NCBI RefSeq assembly: GCF_032854445.1
Contig: NW_027018219.1
Span: 1-55,181 of the forward strand
DNA length: 55,181 bases
Reading direction: 5' to 3'
Source: Liolophura sinensis
Lineage: Eukaryota > Mollusca > Polyplacophora > Chitonida > Chitonidae
Both the position numbers and the translations under genes were made by a program. How positions within the stretch are numbered: position 1 is the stretch's first letter; each line of letters opens with the position of its first letter. Shown one piece after another: positions 38,844-50,904 of the stretch. Below the pieces are notes generated by a model. The model was not told the origin of the DNA, searched no databases, and saw nothing but the letters and a program-made list of their open reading frames with translations.

Positions 38844-41034
38844 ATGCGCAATTGGGTCAGGCATCTCCAGCTGTTGAAAAATTGGAAATTTCCTTGGTTT
38901 CCATGGAGTAAGAGCCGTTGCTGGGCACGTGATTTTGACATAAATGATGATTCAATTGTGGCTACAGCCAAAAGTATTGGTCGGAGAGCAACGCGGTTTG
39001 CACCATTCGATTTCTCGTCACAAAATACGTCGGATTAGCCTCTTACCAGCAGCATTGGAACATTTTTTCCACTTTTGGATTTTTGCCTGGTCCTTTTGCT
39101 AATTGAAATCGGCTACATGTACTATGTACAATCGCGACTGGTCATTACTATATTCAACTTTTGATTATAAGTTATGTGCCCTTCGGTAGCCCAGAAGATG
39201 TCAAATCTTTGGGCCAAGCCCATTTAACTCACCCAGCAAATGTCTTACTTCTAAGTCGAAGATAAACTCAATGTCTTTATCTACATGTAGAAAAACCACA
39301 CCATTTTTATATAAAAACCACAAGGTACTTGATACAGTCTGCTGTAAAAAGTACAATTGAACACTGACCCACATCAATAAGGTACCAAAAGATGCGCAAT
39401 TGGGTCAGGCATCTCCAGGTGTTGAAAATTGCAAATTTCCTTGGTTTCCATGGAGTAAGAGCCGTTGCTGGGCACGTGATTTTGACATAAATGATGATTC
39501 AATTGTGGCTACAGCCAAAAGTATTGGTCGGAGAGTAACGCGGTTTGCACCATTCGATTTCTCGTCACAAAATACGTCGGATTAGCCTCTTACCAGCAGC
39601 ATTGGAACATTTTTTCCACTTTTGGATTTTTGCCTGGTCCTTTTGCTAATTGAAATCGGCTACATGTACTATGTACAATCGCGACTGGTCATTACTATAT
39701 TCAACTTTTGATTATAAGTTATGTGCCCTTCGGTAGCCCAGAAGATGTCAAATCTTTGGGCCAAGCCCATTTAACTCACCCAGCAAATGTCTTACTTCTA
39801 AGTCGAAGATAAACTCAATGTCTTTATCTACATGTAGAAAAACCACACCATTTTTATATAAAAAAACACAAGGTACTTGATACAGTCTGCTGTAAAAAGT
39901 ACAATTGAACACTGACCCACATCAATAAGGTGCCAAAAGATGCGCAATTGGGTCAGGCATCTCCAGCTGTTGAAAAATTGGAAATTTCCTTGGTTTCCAT
40001 GGAGTAAGAGCCGTTGCTGGGCACGTGATTTTGACATAAATGATGATTCAATTGTGGCTACAGCCAAAAGTATTGGTCGGAGAGCAACGCGGTTTGCACC
40101 ATTCGATTTCTCGTCACAAAATACGTCGGATTAGCCTCTTACCAGCAGCATTGGAACATTTTTTCCACTTTTGGATTTTTGCCTGGTCCTTTTGCTAATT
40201 GAAATCGGCTACATGTACTATGTACAATCGCGACTGGTCATTACTATATTCAACTTTTGATTATAAGTTATGTGCCCTTCGGTAGCCCAGAAGATGTCAA
40301 ATCTTTGGGCCAAGCCCATTTAACTCACCCAGCAAATGTCTTACTTCTAAGTCGAAGATAAACTCAATGTCTTTATCTACATGTAGAAAAACCACACCAT
40401 TTTTATATAAAAACCACAAGGTACTTGATACAGTCTGCTGTAAAAAGTACAATTGAACACTGACCCACATCAATAAGGTACCAAAAGATGCGCAATTGGG
40501 TCAGGCATCTCCAGGTGTTGAAAATTGCAAATTTCCTTGGTTTCCATGGAGTAAGAGCCGTTGCTGGGCACGTGATTTTGACATAAATGATGATTCAATT
40601 GTGGCTACAGCCAAAAGTATTGGTCGGAGAGTAACGCGGTTTGCACCATTCGATTTCTCGTCACAAAATACGTCGGATTAGCCTCTTACCAGCAGCATTG
40701 GAACATTTTTTCCACTTTTGGATTTTTGCCTGGTCCTTTTGCTAATTGAAATCGGCTACATGTACTATGTACAATCGCGACTGGTCATTACTATATTCAA
40801 CTTTTGATTATAAGTTATGTGCCCTTCGGTAGCCCAGAAGATGTCAAATCTTTGGGCCAAGCCCATTTAACTCACCCAGCAAATGTCTTACTTCTAAGTC
40901 GAAGATAAACTCAATGTCTTTATCTACATGTAGAAAAACCACACCATTTTTATATAAAAAACACAAGGTACTTGATACAGTCTGCTGTAAAAAGTACAAT
41001 TGAACACTGACCCACATCAATAAGGTGCCAAAAG
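38844..41034 (+). repeat. Two-unit (1,096-bp) tandem duplication
   Basis: Units 38844 and 39940 match each other, both with CTGTTGAAAAATTGGAAA. Units 39392 and 40488 match each other and share three linked variants: GGTACC just before the anchor (39382 and 40478), a one-base deletion giving GTTGAAAATTGC, and GAGAGTAACGCGG. The distance is 1,096 bp, exactly two monomers. A third relative with GGTACC and the deletion, but without GAGAGTAACG, lies at about 43215. Confidence 0.75.
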
Positions 41035-44000
41035 ATGCGCAATTGGGTCAGGCATCTCCAGGTGTTGAAAAATTGCAAATTTCCTTGGTTTCCATGGAGT
41101 AAGAGCCGTTGCTGGGCACGTGATTTTGACATAAATGATGATTCAATTGTGGCTACAGCCAAAAGTATTGGTCGGAGAGCAACGCGGTTTGCACCATTCG
41201 ATTTCTCGTCACAAAATACGTCGGATTAGCCTCTTACCAGCAGCATTGGAACATTTTTTCCACTTTTGGATTTTTGCCTGGTCCTTTTGCTCATTGAAAT
41301 CGGCTACATGTACTATGTACAATCGCGACTGTTCATTACTATATTCAACTTTTGATTATAAGTTATGTGCCCTTCGGTAGCCCAGAAGATGTCAAATCTT
41401 TGGGCCAAGCCCATTTAACTCACCCAGCAAATGTCTTACTTCTAAGTCGAAGATAAACTTAATCTCTTTATCTACATGTAGAAAAACCACAACATTTTTA
41501 TATAAAAACTACAAGGTACTTGATACAGTCTGCTGTAAAAAGTACAATTGAACACTGACCCACATCAATAAGGTGCCAAAAGATGCGCAATTGGGTCAGG
41601 CATCTCCAGGTGTTGAAAAATTGGAAATTTCCTTGGTTTCCATGGAGTAAGAGCCGTTGCTGGGCACGTGATTTTGACATAAATGATGATTCAATTGTGG
41701 CTACAGCCAAAAGTATTGGTCGGAGAGTAACGCGGTTTGCACCATTCGACTTCTCGTCACAAAATACGTCAGATTAGCCTCTTACCAGCAGCATTGGAAC
41801 ATGTTTTCCACTTTTGGATTTTTGCCTGGTCCTTTTGCTAATTGAAATCGGCTACATGTACTATGTACAATCGCGACTGGTCATTACTATATTCAACTTT
41901 TGATTATAAGTTATGTGCCCTTTCGGTAGCCCAGAAGACGTCAAATCTTTGGGCCAAGCCCATTTAACTCACCCAGCAAATGTCTTACTTCTAAGTCGAA
42001 GATAAACTCAATGTCTTTATCTACATGTAGAAAAACCACACCATTTTTATATAAAAAACACAAGGTACTTGATACAGTCTGCTGTAAAAAGTACAATTGA
42101 ACACTGACCCACATCAATAAGGTGCCAAAAGATGCGCAATTGGGTCAGGCATCTCCAGCTGTTGAAAAATTCCAAATTTCCTTGGTTTCCATGGAGTAAG
42201 AGCCGTTGCTGGGCACGTGATTTTGACATAAATGATGATTCAATTGTGGCTACAGCCAAAAGTATTGGTCGGAGAGCAACGCGGTTTGCACCATTCGATT
42301 TCTCGTCACAAAATACGTCGGATTAGCCTCTTACCAGCAGCATTGGAAAATTTTTCCACTTTTGGATTTTTGCCTGGTCCTTTTGCTAATTGAAATCGGC
42401 TACATGTACTATGTACAATCGCGACTGGTCATTACTATATTCAACTTTTGATTATAAGTTATGTGCCCTTCGGTAGCCCAGAAGATGTCAAATCTTTGGG
42501 CAAGCCCATTTAACTCACCCAGCAAATGTCTTACTTCTAAGTCGAAGATAAACTTAATCTCTTTATCTACATGTAGAAAAACCACACCATTTTTATATAA
42601 AAAACACAAGGTACTTGATACAGTCTGCTGTAAAAAGTACAATTGAACACTGACCCACATCAATAAGGTGCCAAAAGATGCGCAATTGGGTCAGCATCTC
42701 CAGCTGTTGAAAAATTGCAAATTTCCTTGGTTTCCATGGAGTAAGAGCCGTTGCTGGGCACGTGATTTTGACATAAATGATGATTCAATTGTGGCTACAG
42801 CCAAAAGTATTGGTCGGAGAGCAACGCGGTTTGCACCATTCGATTTCTCGTCACAAAATACGTCGGATTAGCCTCTTACCAGCAGCATTGGAACATTTTT
42901 TCCACTTTTGGATTTTTGCCTGGTCCTTTTGCTAATTGAAATCGGCTACATGTACTATGTACAATCGCGACTGGTCATTACTATATTCAACTTTTGATTA
43001 TAAGTTATGTGCCCTTCGGTAGCCCAGAAGATGTCAAATCTTTGGGCCAAGCCCATTTAACTCACCCAGCAAATGTCTTACTTCTAAGTCGAAGATAAAC
43101 TCAATGTCTTTATCTACATGTAGAAAAACCACACCATTTTTATATAAAAACCACAAGGTACTTGATACAGTCTGCTGTAAAAAGTACAATTGAACACTGA
43201 CCCACATCAATAAGGTACCAAAAGATGCGCAATTGGGTCAGGCATCTCCAGGTGTTGAAAATTGCAAATTTCCTTGGTTTCCATGGAGTAAGAGCCGTTG
43301 CTGGGCACGTGATTTTGACATAAATGATGATTCAATTGTGGCTACAGCCAAAAGTATTGGTTGGAGAGCAACGCGGTTTGCACCATTCGATTTCTCGTCA
43401 CAAAAATACGTCGGATTAGCCTCTTACCAGCAGCATTGGAACATTTTTTCCACTTTTGGATTTTTGCCTGGTCCTTTTGCTAATTGAAATCGGCTACATG
43501 TACTATGTACAATCGCGACTGGTCATTACTATATTCAACTTTTGATTATAAGTTATGTGCCCTTCGGTAGCCCAGAAGATGTCAAATCTTTGGGCCAAGC
43601 CCATTTAACTCACCCAGCAAATGTCTTACTTCTAAGTCGAAGATAATCTCAATGTCTTTATCTACATGTAGAAAAAACCACACCATTTTTATATAAAAAA
43701 CACAAGGTACTTGATACAGTCTGCTGTAAAAAGTACAATTGAACACTGACCCACATCAATAAGGTGCCAAAAGATGCGCAATTGGGTCAGGCATCTCCAG
43801 GTGTTGAAAAATTGCAAATTTCCTTGGTTTCCATGGAGTAAGAGCCGTTGCTGGGCACGTGATTTTGACATAAATGATGATTCAATTGTGGCTACAGCCA
43901 AAAGTATTGGTCGGAGAGCAACGCGGTTTGCACCATTCGATTTCTCGTCACAAAATACGTCGGATTAGCCTCTTACCAGCAGCATTGGAACATTTTTTCC

Positions 44001-47000
44001 ACTTTTGGATTTTTGCCTGGTCCTTTTGCTCATTGAAATCGGCTACATGTACTATGTACAATCGCGACTGGTCATTACTATATTCAACTTTTGATTATAA
44101 GTTATGTGCCCTTCGGTAGCCCAGAAGATGTCAAATCTTTGGGCCAAGCCCATTTAACTCACTTAGCAAATGTCTTACTTCTAAGTCGAAGATAAACTCA
44201 ATGTCTTTATCTACATGTAGAAAAACCACACCATTTTTATATAAAAACCACAAGGTACTTGATACAGTCTGCTGTAAAAAGTACAATTGAACACTGACCC
44301 ACATCAATAAGGTGCCAAAAGATGCGCAATTGGGTCAGGCATCTCCAGGTGTTGAAAAATTGCAAATTTCCTTGGTTTCCATGGAGTAAGAGCCGTTGCT
44401 GGGCACGTGATTTTGACATAAATGATGATTCAATTGTGGCTACAGCCAAAAGTATTGGTCGGAGAGCAACGCGGTTTGCACCATTCGATTTCTCGTCACA
44501 AAATACGTCGGATTAGCCTCTTACCAGCAGCATTGGAACATTTTTTCCACTTTTGGATTTTTGCCTGGTCCTTTTGCTAATTGAAATCGGCTACATGTAC
44601 TATGTACAATCGCGACTGGTCATTACTATATTCAACTTTTGATTATAAGTTATGTGCCCTTCGGTAGCCCAGAAGATGTCAAATCTTTGGGCCAAGCCCA
44701 TTTAACTCACCCAGCAAATGTCTTACTTCTAAGTCGAAGATAAACTTAATCTCTTTATCTACATGTAGAAAAACCACACCATTTTTATATAAAAACCACA
44801 AGGTACTTGATACAGTCTGCTGTAAAAAGTACAATTGAACACTGACCCACATCAATAAGGTGCCAAAAGATGCGCAATTGGGTCAGGCATCTCCAGCTGT
44901 TGAAAAATTGGAAATTTCCTTGGTTTCCATGGAGTAAGAGCCGTTGCTGGGCACGTGATTTTGACATAAATGATGATTCAATTGTGGCTACAGCCAAAAG
45001 TATTGGTCGGAGAGTAACGCGGTTTGCACCATTCGACTTCTCGTCACAAAATACGTCAGATTAGCCTCTTACCAGCAGCATTGGAACATGTTTTCCACTT
45101 TTGGATTTTTGCCTGGTCCTTTTGCTAATTGAAATCGGCTACATGTACTATGTACAATCGCGACTGGTCATTACTATATTCAACTTTTGATTATAAGTTA
45201 TGTGCCCTTCGGTAGCCCAGAAGATGTCAAATCTTTGGGCCAAGCCCATTTAACTCACCCAGCAAATGTCTTACTTCTAAGTCGGAGATAAACTCAATGT
45301 CTTTATCTACATGTAGAAAAACCACACCATTTTTATATAAAAAACACAAGGTACTTGATACAGTCTGCTGTAAAAAGTACAATTGAACACTGACCCACAT
45401 CAACAAGGTGCCAAAAGATGCGCAATTGGGTCAGGCATCTCCAGCTGTTGAAAAATTGCAAATTTCCTTGGTTTCCATGGAGTAAGAGCAGTTGCTGGGC
45501 ACGTGATTTTGACATAAATGATGATTCAATTGTGGCTACAGCCAAAAGTATTGGTCGGAGAGCAACGCGGTTTGCACCATTCGATTTCTCGTCACAAAAT
45601 ACGTCGGATTAGCCTCTTACCAGCAGCATTGGAACATTTTTTCCACTTTTGGATTTTTGCCTGGTCTTTTTGCTCATTGAAATCGGCTACATGTACTATG
45701 TACAATCGCGACTGGTCATTACTATATTCAACTTTTGATTATAAGTTATGTGCCCTTCGGTAGCCCAGAAGATGTCAAATCTTTGGGCCAAGCCCATTTA
45801 ACTCACCCAGCAAATGTCTTACTTCTAAGTCGAAGATAAACTTAATCTCTTTATCTACATGTAGAAAAAACCACACCATTTTTATATAAAAACCACAAGG
45901 TACTTGATACAGTCTGCTGTAAAAAGTACAATTGAACACTGACCCACATCAATAAGGTGCCAAAAGATGCGCAATTGGGTCAGGCATCTCCAGGTGTTGA
46001 AAAATTGCAAATTTCCTTGGTTTCCATGGAGTAAGAGCCTTTGCTTGGCACGTGATTTTGACATAAATGATGATTCAATTGTGGCTACAGCCAAAAGTAT
46101 TGGTCGGAGAGTAACGCGGTTTGCACCATTCGACTTCTCGTCACAAAATACGTCAGATTAGCCTCTTACCAGCAGCATTGGAACATGTTTTCCACTTTTG
46201 GATTTTTGCCTGGTCCTTTTGCTAATTGAAATCGGCTACATGTACTATGTACAATCGCGACTGGTCATTACTATATTCAACTTTTGATTATAAGTTATGT
46301 GCCCTTCGGTAGCCCAGAAGACGTCAAATCTTTGGGCCAAGCCCATTTAACTCACCCAGCAAATGTCTTACTTCTAAGTCGAAGATAAACTTAATCTCTT
46401 TATCTACATGTAGAAAAACCACACCATTTTTATATAAAAACCACAAGGTACTTGATACAGTCTGCTGTAAAAAGTACAATTGAACACTGACCCACATCAA
46501 TAAGGTGCCAAAAGATGCGCAATTGGGTCAGGCATCTCCAGGTGTTGAAAAATTGCAAATTTCCTTGGTTTCCATGGAGTAAGAGCCGTTGCTGGGCACG
46601 TGATTTTGACATAAATGATGATTCAATTGTGGCTACAGCCAAAAGTATTGGTCGGAGAGCAACGCGGTTTGCACCATTCGATTTCTCGTCACAAAATACG
46701 TCGGATTAGCCTCTTACCAGCAGCATTGGAACATTTTTTCCACTTTTGGATTTTTGCCTGGTCCTTTTGCTCATTGAAATCGGCTACATGTACTATGTAC
46801 AATCGCGACTGGTCATTACTATATTCAACTTTTGATTATAAGTTATGTGCCCTTCGGTAGCCCAGAAGATGTCAAATCTTTGGGCCAAGCCCATTTAACT
46901 CACCCAGCAAATGTCTTACTTCTAAGTCGAAGATAAACTTAATCTCTTTATCTGCATGTAGAAAAACCACACCATTTTTATATAAAAACCACAAGGTACT

Positions 47001-48931
47001 TGATACAGTCTGCTGTAAAAAGTACAATTGAACACTGACCCACATCAATAAGGTGCCAAAAGATGCGCAATTGGGTCAGGCATCTCCAGGTGTTGAAAAA
47101 TTGGAAATTTCCTTGGTTTCCATGGAGTAAGAGCCGTTGCTGGGCACGTGATTTTGACATAAATGATGATTCAATTGTGGCTACAGCCAAAAGTATTGGT
47201 CGGAGAGCAACGCGGTTTGCACCATTCGATTTCTCGTCACAAAATACGTCGGATTAGCCTCTTACCAGCACGATTGGAGCATTTTTTTTACTTTTGGATT
47301 TTTGCCTGGTCCTTTTGCTAATTGAAATCGGCTACATGTACTATGTACAATCGCGACTGGTCATTACTATATTCAACTTTTGATTATAAGTTATGTGCCC
47401 TTCGGTAGCCCAGAAGATGTCAAATCTTTGGGCCAAGCCCATTTAACTCACCCAGCAAATGTCTTACTTCTAAGTCGAAGATAAACTTAATCTCTTTATC
47501 TACATGTAGAAAAACCACACCATTTTTATATAAAAACCACAAGGTACTTGATACAGTCTGCTGTAAAAAGTACAATTGAACACTGACCCACATCAATAAG
47601 GTGCCAAAAGATGCGCAATTGGGTCAGGCATCTCCAGGTGTTGAAAAATTGGAAATTTCCTTGGTTTCCATGGAGTAAGAGCCGTTGCTGGGCACGTGAT
47701 TTTGACATAAATGATGATTCAATTGTGGCTACAGCCAAAAGTATTGGTCGGAGAGTAACGCGGTTTGCACCATTCGACTTCTCGTCACAAAATACGTCAG
47801 ATTAGCCTCTTACCAGCAGCATTGGAACATGTTTTCCACTTTTGGATTTTTGCCTGGTCCTTTTGCTAATTGAAATCGGCTACATGTACTATGTACAATC
47901 GCGACTGGTCATTACTATATTCAACTTTTGATTATAAGTTATGTGCCCTTCGGTAGCCCAGAAGACGTCAAATCTTTGGGCCAAGCCCATTTAACTCACC
48001 CAGCAAATGTCTTACTTCTAAGTCGAAGATAAACTCAATGTCTTTATCTACATGTAGAAAAACCACACCATTTTTATATAAAAAACACAAGGTACTTGAT
48101 ACAGTCTGCTGTAAAAAGTACAATTGAACACTGACCCACATCAATAAGGTGCCAAAAGATGCGCAATTGGGTCAGGCATCTCCAGCTGTTGAAAAATTGC
48201 AAATTTCCTTGGTTTCCATGGAGTAAGAGCCGTTGCTGGGCACGTGATTTGACATAAATGATGATTCAATTGTGGCTACAGCCAAAAGTATTGGTCGGAG
48301 AGCAACGCGGTTTGCACCATTCGATTTCTCGTCACAAAATACGTCGGATTAGCCTCTTACCAGCAGCATTGGAACATTTTTTCCACTTTTGGATTTTTGC
48401 CTGGTCCCTTTGCTAATTGAAATCGGCTACATGTACTATGTACAATCGCGACTGGTCATTACTATATTCAACTTTTGATTATAAGTTATGTGCCCTTCGG
48501 TAGCCCAGAAGATGTCAAATCTTTGGGCCAAGCCATTTAACTCACCCAGCAAATGTCTTACTTCTAAGTCGAAGATAAACTCAATGTCTTTATCTACATG
48601 TAGAAAAACCACACCATTTTTATATAAAAACCACAAGGTACTTGATACAGTCTGCTGTAAAAAGTACAATTGAACACTGACCCACATCAATAAGGTGCCA
48701 AAAGATGCGCAATTGGGTCAGGCATCTCCAGCTGTTGAAAAATTGGAAATTTCCTTGGTTTCCATGGAGTAAGAGCCGTTGCTGGGCACGTGATTTTGAC
48801 ATAAATGATGATTCAATTGTGGCTACAGCCAAAAGTATTGGTCGGAGAGCAACGCGGTTTGCACCATTCGATTTCTCGTCACAAAATACGTCGGATTAGC
48901 CTCTTACCAGCAGCATTGGAACATTTTTTCC

Positions 48932-48948
48932 ACTTTTGGATTTTTGCC
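48932..48948 (+). repeat. Left target-site duplication of the retrotransposon, 17 bp
   Basis: ACTTTTGGATTTTTGCC at the left junction is identical, 17 of 17, to 54820-54836 at the right junction. In uninterrupted units this motif occurs once and is followed by TGGTCC, so the duplication was created by the insertion. The left boundary is fixed because the preceding base differs (C at left, T at right). On the right, bases after the copy continue the normal satellite sequence. Confidence 0.92.
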
Positions 48949-49548
48949 CCCGTGGGGTTTCCGGGGTGATAAGAATAGGACCTCAGTCCTCTAGGCAAGC
49001 TTGTCGTAAAAGTCGACTAACCTAGAGCTCTCCTGTGTGAGCCCGGTGAATATAATAGGCTCACATCTTCTCGGTTGTGTGAGAGGCAACCGGGGAGCGA
49101 CCTGTTTGCCGTGGGTTGCGACCCGTAATCTCCGAGGACGGGATCCTGGTGGCTGAGGGTGGGTTGGTCTTGCGAGATCTTCACGCCCAACACGTCACTT
49201 TGGCCCTTACTTGGAGAGAGACGGGAGGTCGGATGGGCCCGGTCCGATCAATCGGCTTGGTCATGTCTTGCCTTTGCGTTGTCCCAGAATTTCTCCATAA
49301 CACTATTCCTTCAAGAAAATGTTATTTCTGAAACTTCGTTTGCGGGACTACGTTTTGAGGCGGTGGCTCATGGGTCAATCGAGTAGATTGAATTTAACCT
49401 GTTGGTATAAATCAATCTGTTCCAGTATACCTCATATGGAATCCTTGGTGTCTTTCCTGCTGGGTATTCCCAGGTTCAGGCATCGCCCTTGTTGGTACTC
49501 CGTGGTGGGTGGGGAACATATGGGGTGAAATTTATATATATATATGCC
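48949..49548 (+). promoter_or_regulatory. 5' UTR of the retrotransposon, GC-richer and hairpin-dense
   Basis: This is the untranslated leader before the first in-frame ATG of ORF1. Within its first 180 bases it holds a chain of perfect short stems: CCCCG/CGGGG (48948-48952 with 48962-48966), GTCG/CGAC (49003-49006 with 49014-49017), TGTGAGCC/GGCTCACA (49036-49043 with 49058-49065), CGGTTG/CAACCG (49072-49077 with 49087-49092) and GGGT/ACCC (49113-49116 with 49121-49124). Upstream ATGs occur at about 49233, 49262, 49318, 49370, 49434 and 49519, with only short frames. A (TA)n run lies at 49533-49545 just before ORF1. Elements of this type normally carry an internal promoter at their 5' end; I see no TATA box near 48949, so any promoter would be downstream and TATA-less. 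Confidence 0.7.
49036..49065 (+). other. 8-bp perfect stem-loop in the 5' UTR
   Basis: TGTGAGCC (49036-49043) pairs fully with GGCTCACA (49058-49065) around a 14-nt AT-rich loop. It is followed seven bases later by a second perfect stem, CGGTTG/CAACCG, at 49072-49092. The pair is the strongest predicted structure in the leader by eye. The function is unknown. Confidence 0.55.
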
Positions 49549-50904
49549 ATGTCTTCTTCACACCTATCAATTAATGTCTCCAGTATGACTAATAGGCCTT
49601 CCTCTCAGCCGATTTCAAGTGCTGATAAGAAGAGAAAATTAGAGGTTTTGGCTGACTCAGTTGATAACGGACAGGACAGTTGGCCGGCTTTCATCGTTCT
49701 CTCGACAAAGAGTGAACAGAAGCCGGCCTCCAAAATTCATCCATTTGTACTTAAAAGGGCCTTGCAGGGATCAGCAGGTACTTTAAAAAACGTCAAAAAA
49801 TTACGATCCGGAGACATTCTTATTGAATGTTTTCGGAAACAACAATCCATTAATTTATTAGCTTTGAATAAAATAACTGATATTCCTGTGTATACATCCC
49901 CCCATAATTCCCTGAACAGCTGTCAGGGAATTATACGTGACAGGGATCAGGATATCATTGATCTATCAGAAGACGAAATCTGCACAGAACTGAAATCGCA
50001 GGGTGTTACCAGAGTGAAACGCTTCACTATGAAGAAATCTGGTAACATCATTAAACTAAATACATATCTTCTAACATTTAACAGTAAATCTATTCCGGCG
50101 TATATCTACATTGGCCCGTATAGGGTTAATGTGGAGTTGTATATCCCTAACCCGACACGTTGTTTTAACTGTCAAAAGTTTGGCCATGGCAAGGGCCAAT
50201 GCAAAAATAAACTGGTCTGTTTTCGGTGCGGCAGTGAAGGTCATGATGGTTTCGACTGTAGCAGCAAAGCAAAGTGCTGCAATTGCAGTGGAGATCACAT
50301 GGCCTCCTCTAAGGACTGCCCACTTTTCGTCAAAGAAAAACAAATAATCACTATAAAAACTAAAAACAATATATCGTATCAGGAGGCCCGCAAACTAGTC
50401 TTGCCTCCTAATACTACACTGCAGACTTCATTTGCCAATGCGGTCAAGCGAGTAGCATCTGTTGCTACTCAAACCTCATTGACTTGGCCCATTGGAAACG
50501 ACAGACCTACTTCTCTACAACCTGCTGCTCAACCTGCCTGTAATTCCTGCTCTACCCAGACGACTACAATAACTCAAAAACACCCAGTAAATATTACAAA
50601 ACAAACTGATAACCCTGAGCCTGATCAAAGCAAAAACAAACCTGCCAGAAATAAGTCTGAAAATAAATCTCGTAATGAAAATAATAAACCTAGTGGCCCC
50701 ACAGAGCGTCCCTCGAAGGCCACTAGAGATCCTGTCCAAACTTTTAATAGGTTTGGATCGCTGGAGGACGTTGGTCCTTCAACATCAGATGCGGATGTGA
50801 TGGATACATCACCCGCATCAGGGAGATCTAACAGCCGATCTCCCAGGAAGGGTCGTCCACGGTCCAAACATAAAGACAAATCCCCCATACGCCTTCCTCC
50901 ATAA
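49549..50904 (+). CDS. ORF1: Gag-like RNA-binding protein with three zinc knuckles
   Basis: The predicted product is 451 aa. In non-LTR retrotransposons the ORF1 protein binds element RNA and helps form the ribonucleoprotein particle. I start at 49549, the first in-frame ATG, with G at -3. The open frame extends upstream to 49489, but that begins with TTG. Residues about 50-200 form the region that in related Gag proteins precedes the knuckles, but I see no diagnostic motif there. Three zinc knuckles follow: CX2CX4HX4C at about residue 205, CX2CX4HX4C at about 224, and CX2CX3HX6C at 243-257. The C-terminal third is low complexity, rich in Ser, Pro, Asn, Lys and Arg, ending in a basic SR/RPRSKHKDK-like tail. 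No frameshift or internal stop is present. Its stop codon (TAA, 50902-50904) overlaps the ORF2 ATG. Family assignment is confident; clade is less so. Confidence 0.9.
   Translation: MSSSHLSINVSSMTNRPSSQPISSADKKRKLEVLADSVDNGQDSWPAFIVLSTKSEQKPASKIHPFVLKRALQGSAGTLKNVKKLRSGDILIECFRKQQSINLLALNKITDIPVYTSPHNSLNSCQGIIRDRDQDIIDLSEDEICTELKSQGVTRVKRFTMKKSGNIIKLNTYLLTFNSKSIPAYIYIGPYRVNVELYIPNPTRCFNCQKFGHGKGQCKNKLVCFRCGSEGHDGFDCSSKAKCCNCSGDHMASSKDCPLFVKEKQIITIKTKNNISYQEARKLVLPPNTTLQTSFANAVKRVASVATQTSLTWPIGNDRPTSLQPAAQPACNSCSTQTTTITQKHPVNITKQTDNPEPDQSKNKPARNKSENKSRNENNKPSGPTERPSKATRDPVQTFNRFGSLEDVGPSTSDADVMDTSPASGRSNSRSPRKGRPRSKHKDKSPIRLPP

Larger units (their letters stand above)
1..48948 (+). repeat. Satellite DNA array, 548-bp monomer, about 89 head-to-tail copies
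   Basis: The whole interval is one tandem repeat. An anchor motif ATGCGCAATTGGG recurs about every 548 bp (for example 20759, 21307, 21855, 27334, 27882, 28430, 31170, 31718, 37198), always on the plus strand. I count about 89 anchors. The array starts in mid-unit, so it extends to the left of the window. At the right it stops inside the motif ACTTTTGGATTTTTGCC, where the retrotransposon is inserted, and it resumes at 54820. Units are AT-rich and very similar in the centre; most differences are single substitutions at a limited set of positions. The 64- and 70-codon reading frames repeated on both strands are by-products of periodicity and I do not call them genes. I do not recognise the family. 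A centromeric or heterochromatic location is possible but is inference only. Confidence 0.97.

Noticed and set aside
1-48948. Hundreds of 60-100 codon open frames on both strands as genes
   Set aside because: They repeat every 548 bp, overlap each other on both strands, break at one-base indels in the left part and resemble no known domain. They are shadows of the satellite.
1-48948. CRISPR array or other short-repeat/spacer system
   Set aside because: The repeat is contiguous with no unique spacers, the unit is 548 bp and the element content is eukaryotic.
48948-49130. Definite HDV-like ribozyme at the element 5' end
   Set aside because: Stem-loops are present but I could not place the five paired regions and catalytic C of that fold, so it is not annotated as a ribozyme.
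49116-49528. Three small open frames in the 5' UTR as proteins
   Set aside because: They overlap one another, at least one starts at TTG rather than ATG, and none shows a domain. The first ATG in that frame (49233) leaves only about 32 codons.
49489-49548. Upstream extension of ORF1 by 20 codons
   Set aside because: The frame is open but begins with TTG. The first ATG with a good context is 49549, and the extension spans a TA repeat.
50071-50888. Minus-strand and alternative-frame open frames inside ORF1
   Set aside because: They lie opposite or out of frame with the zinc-knuckle ORF, which has clear motifs; the others have none.
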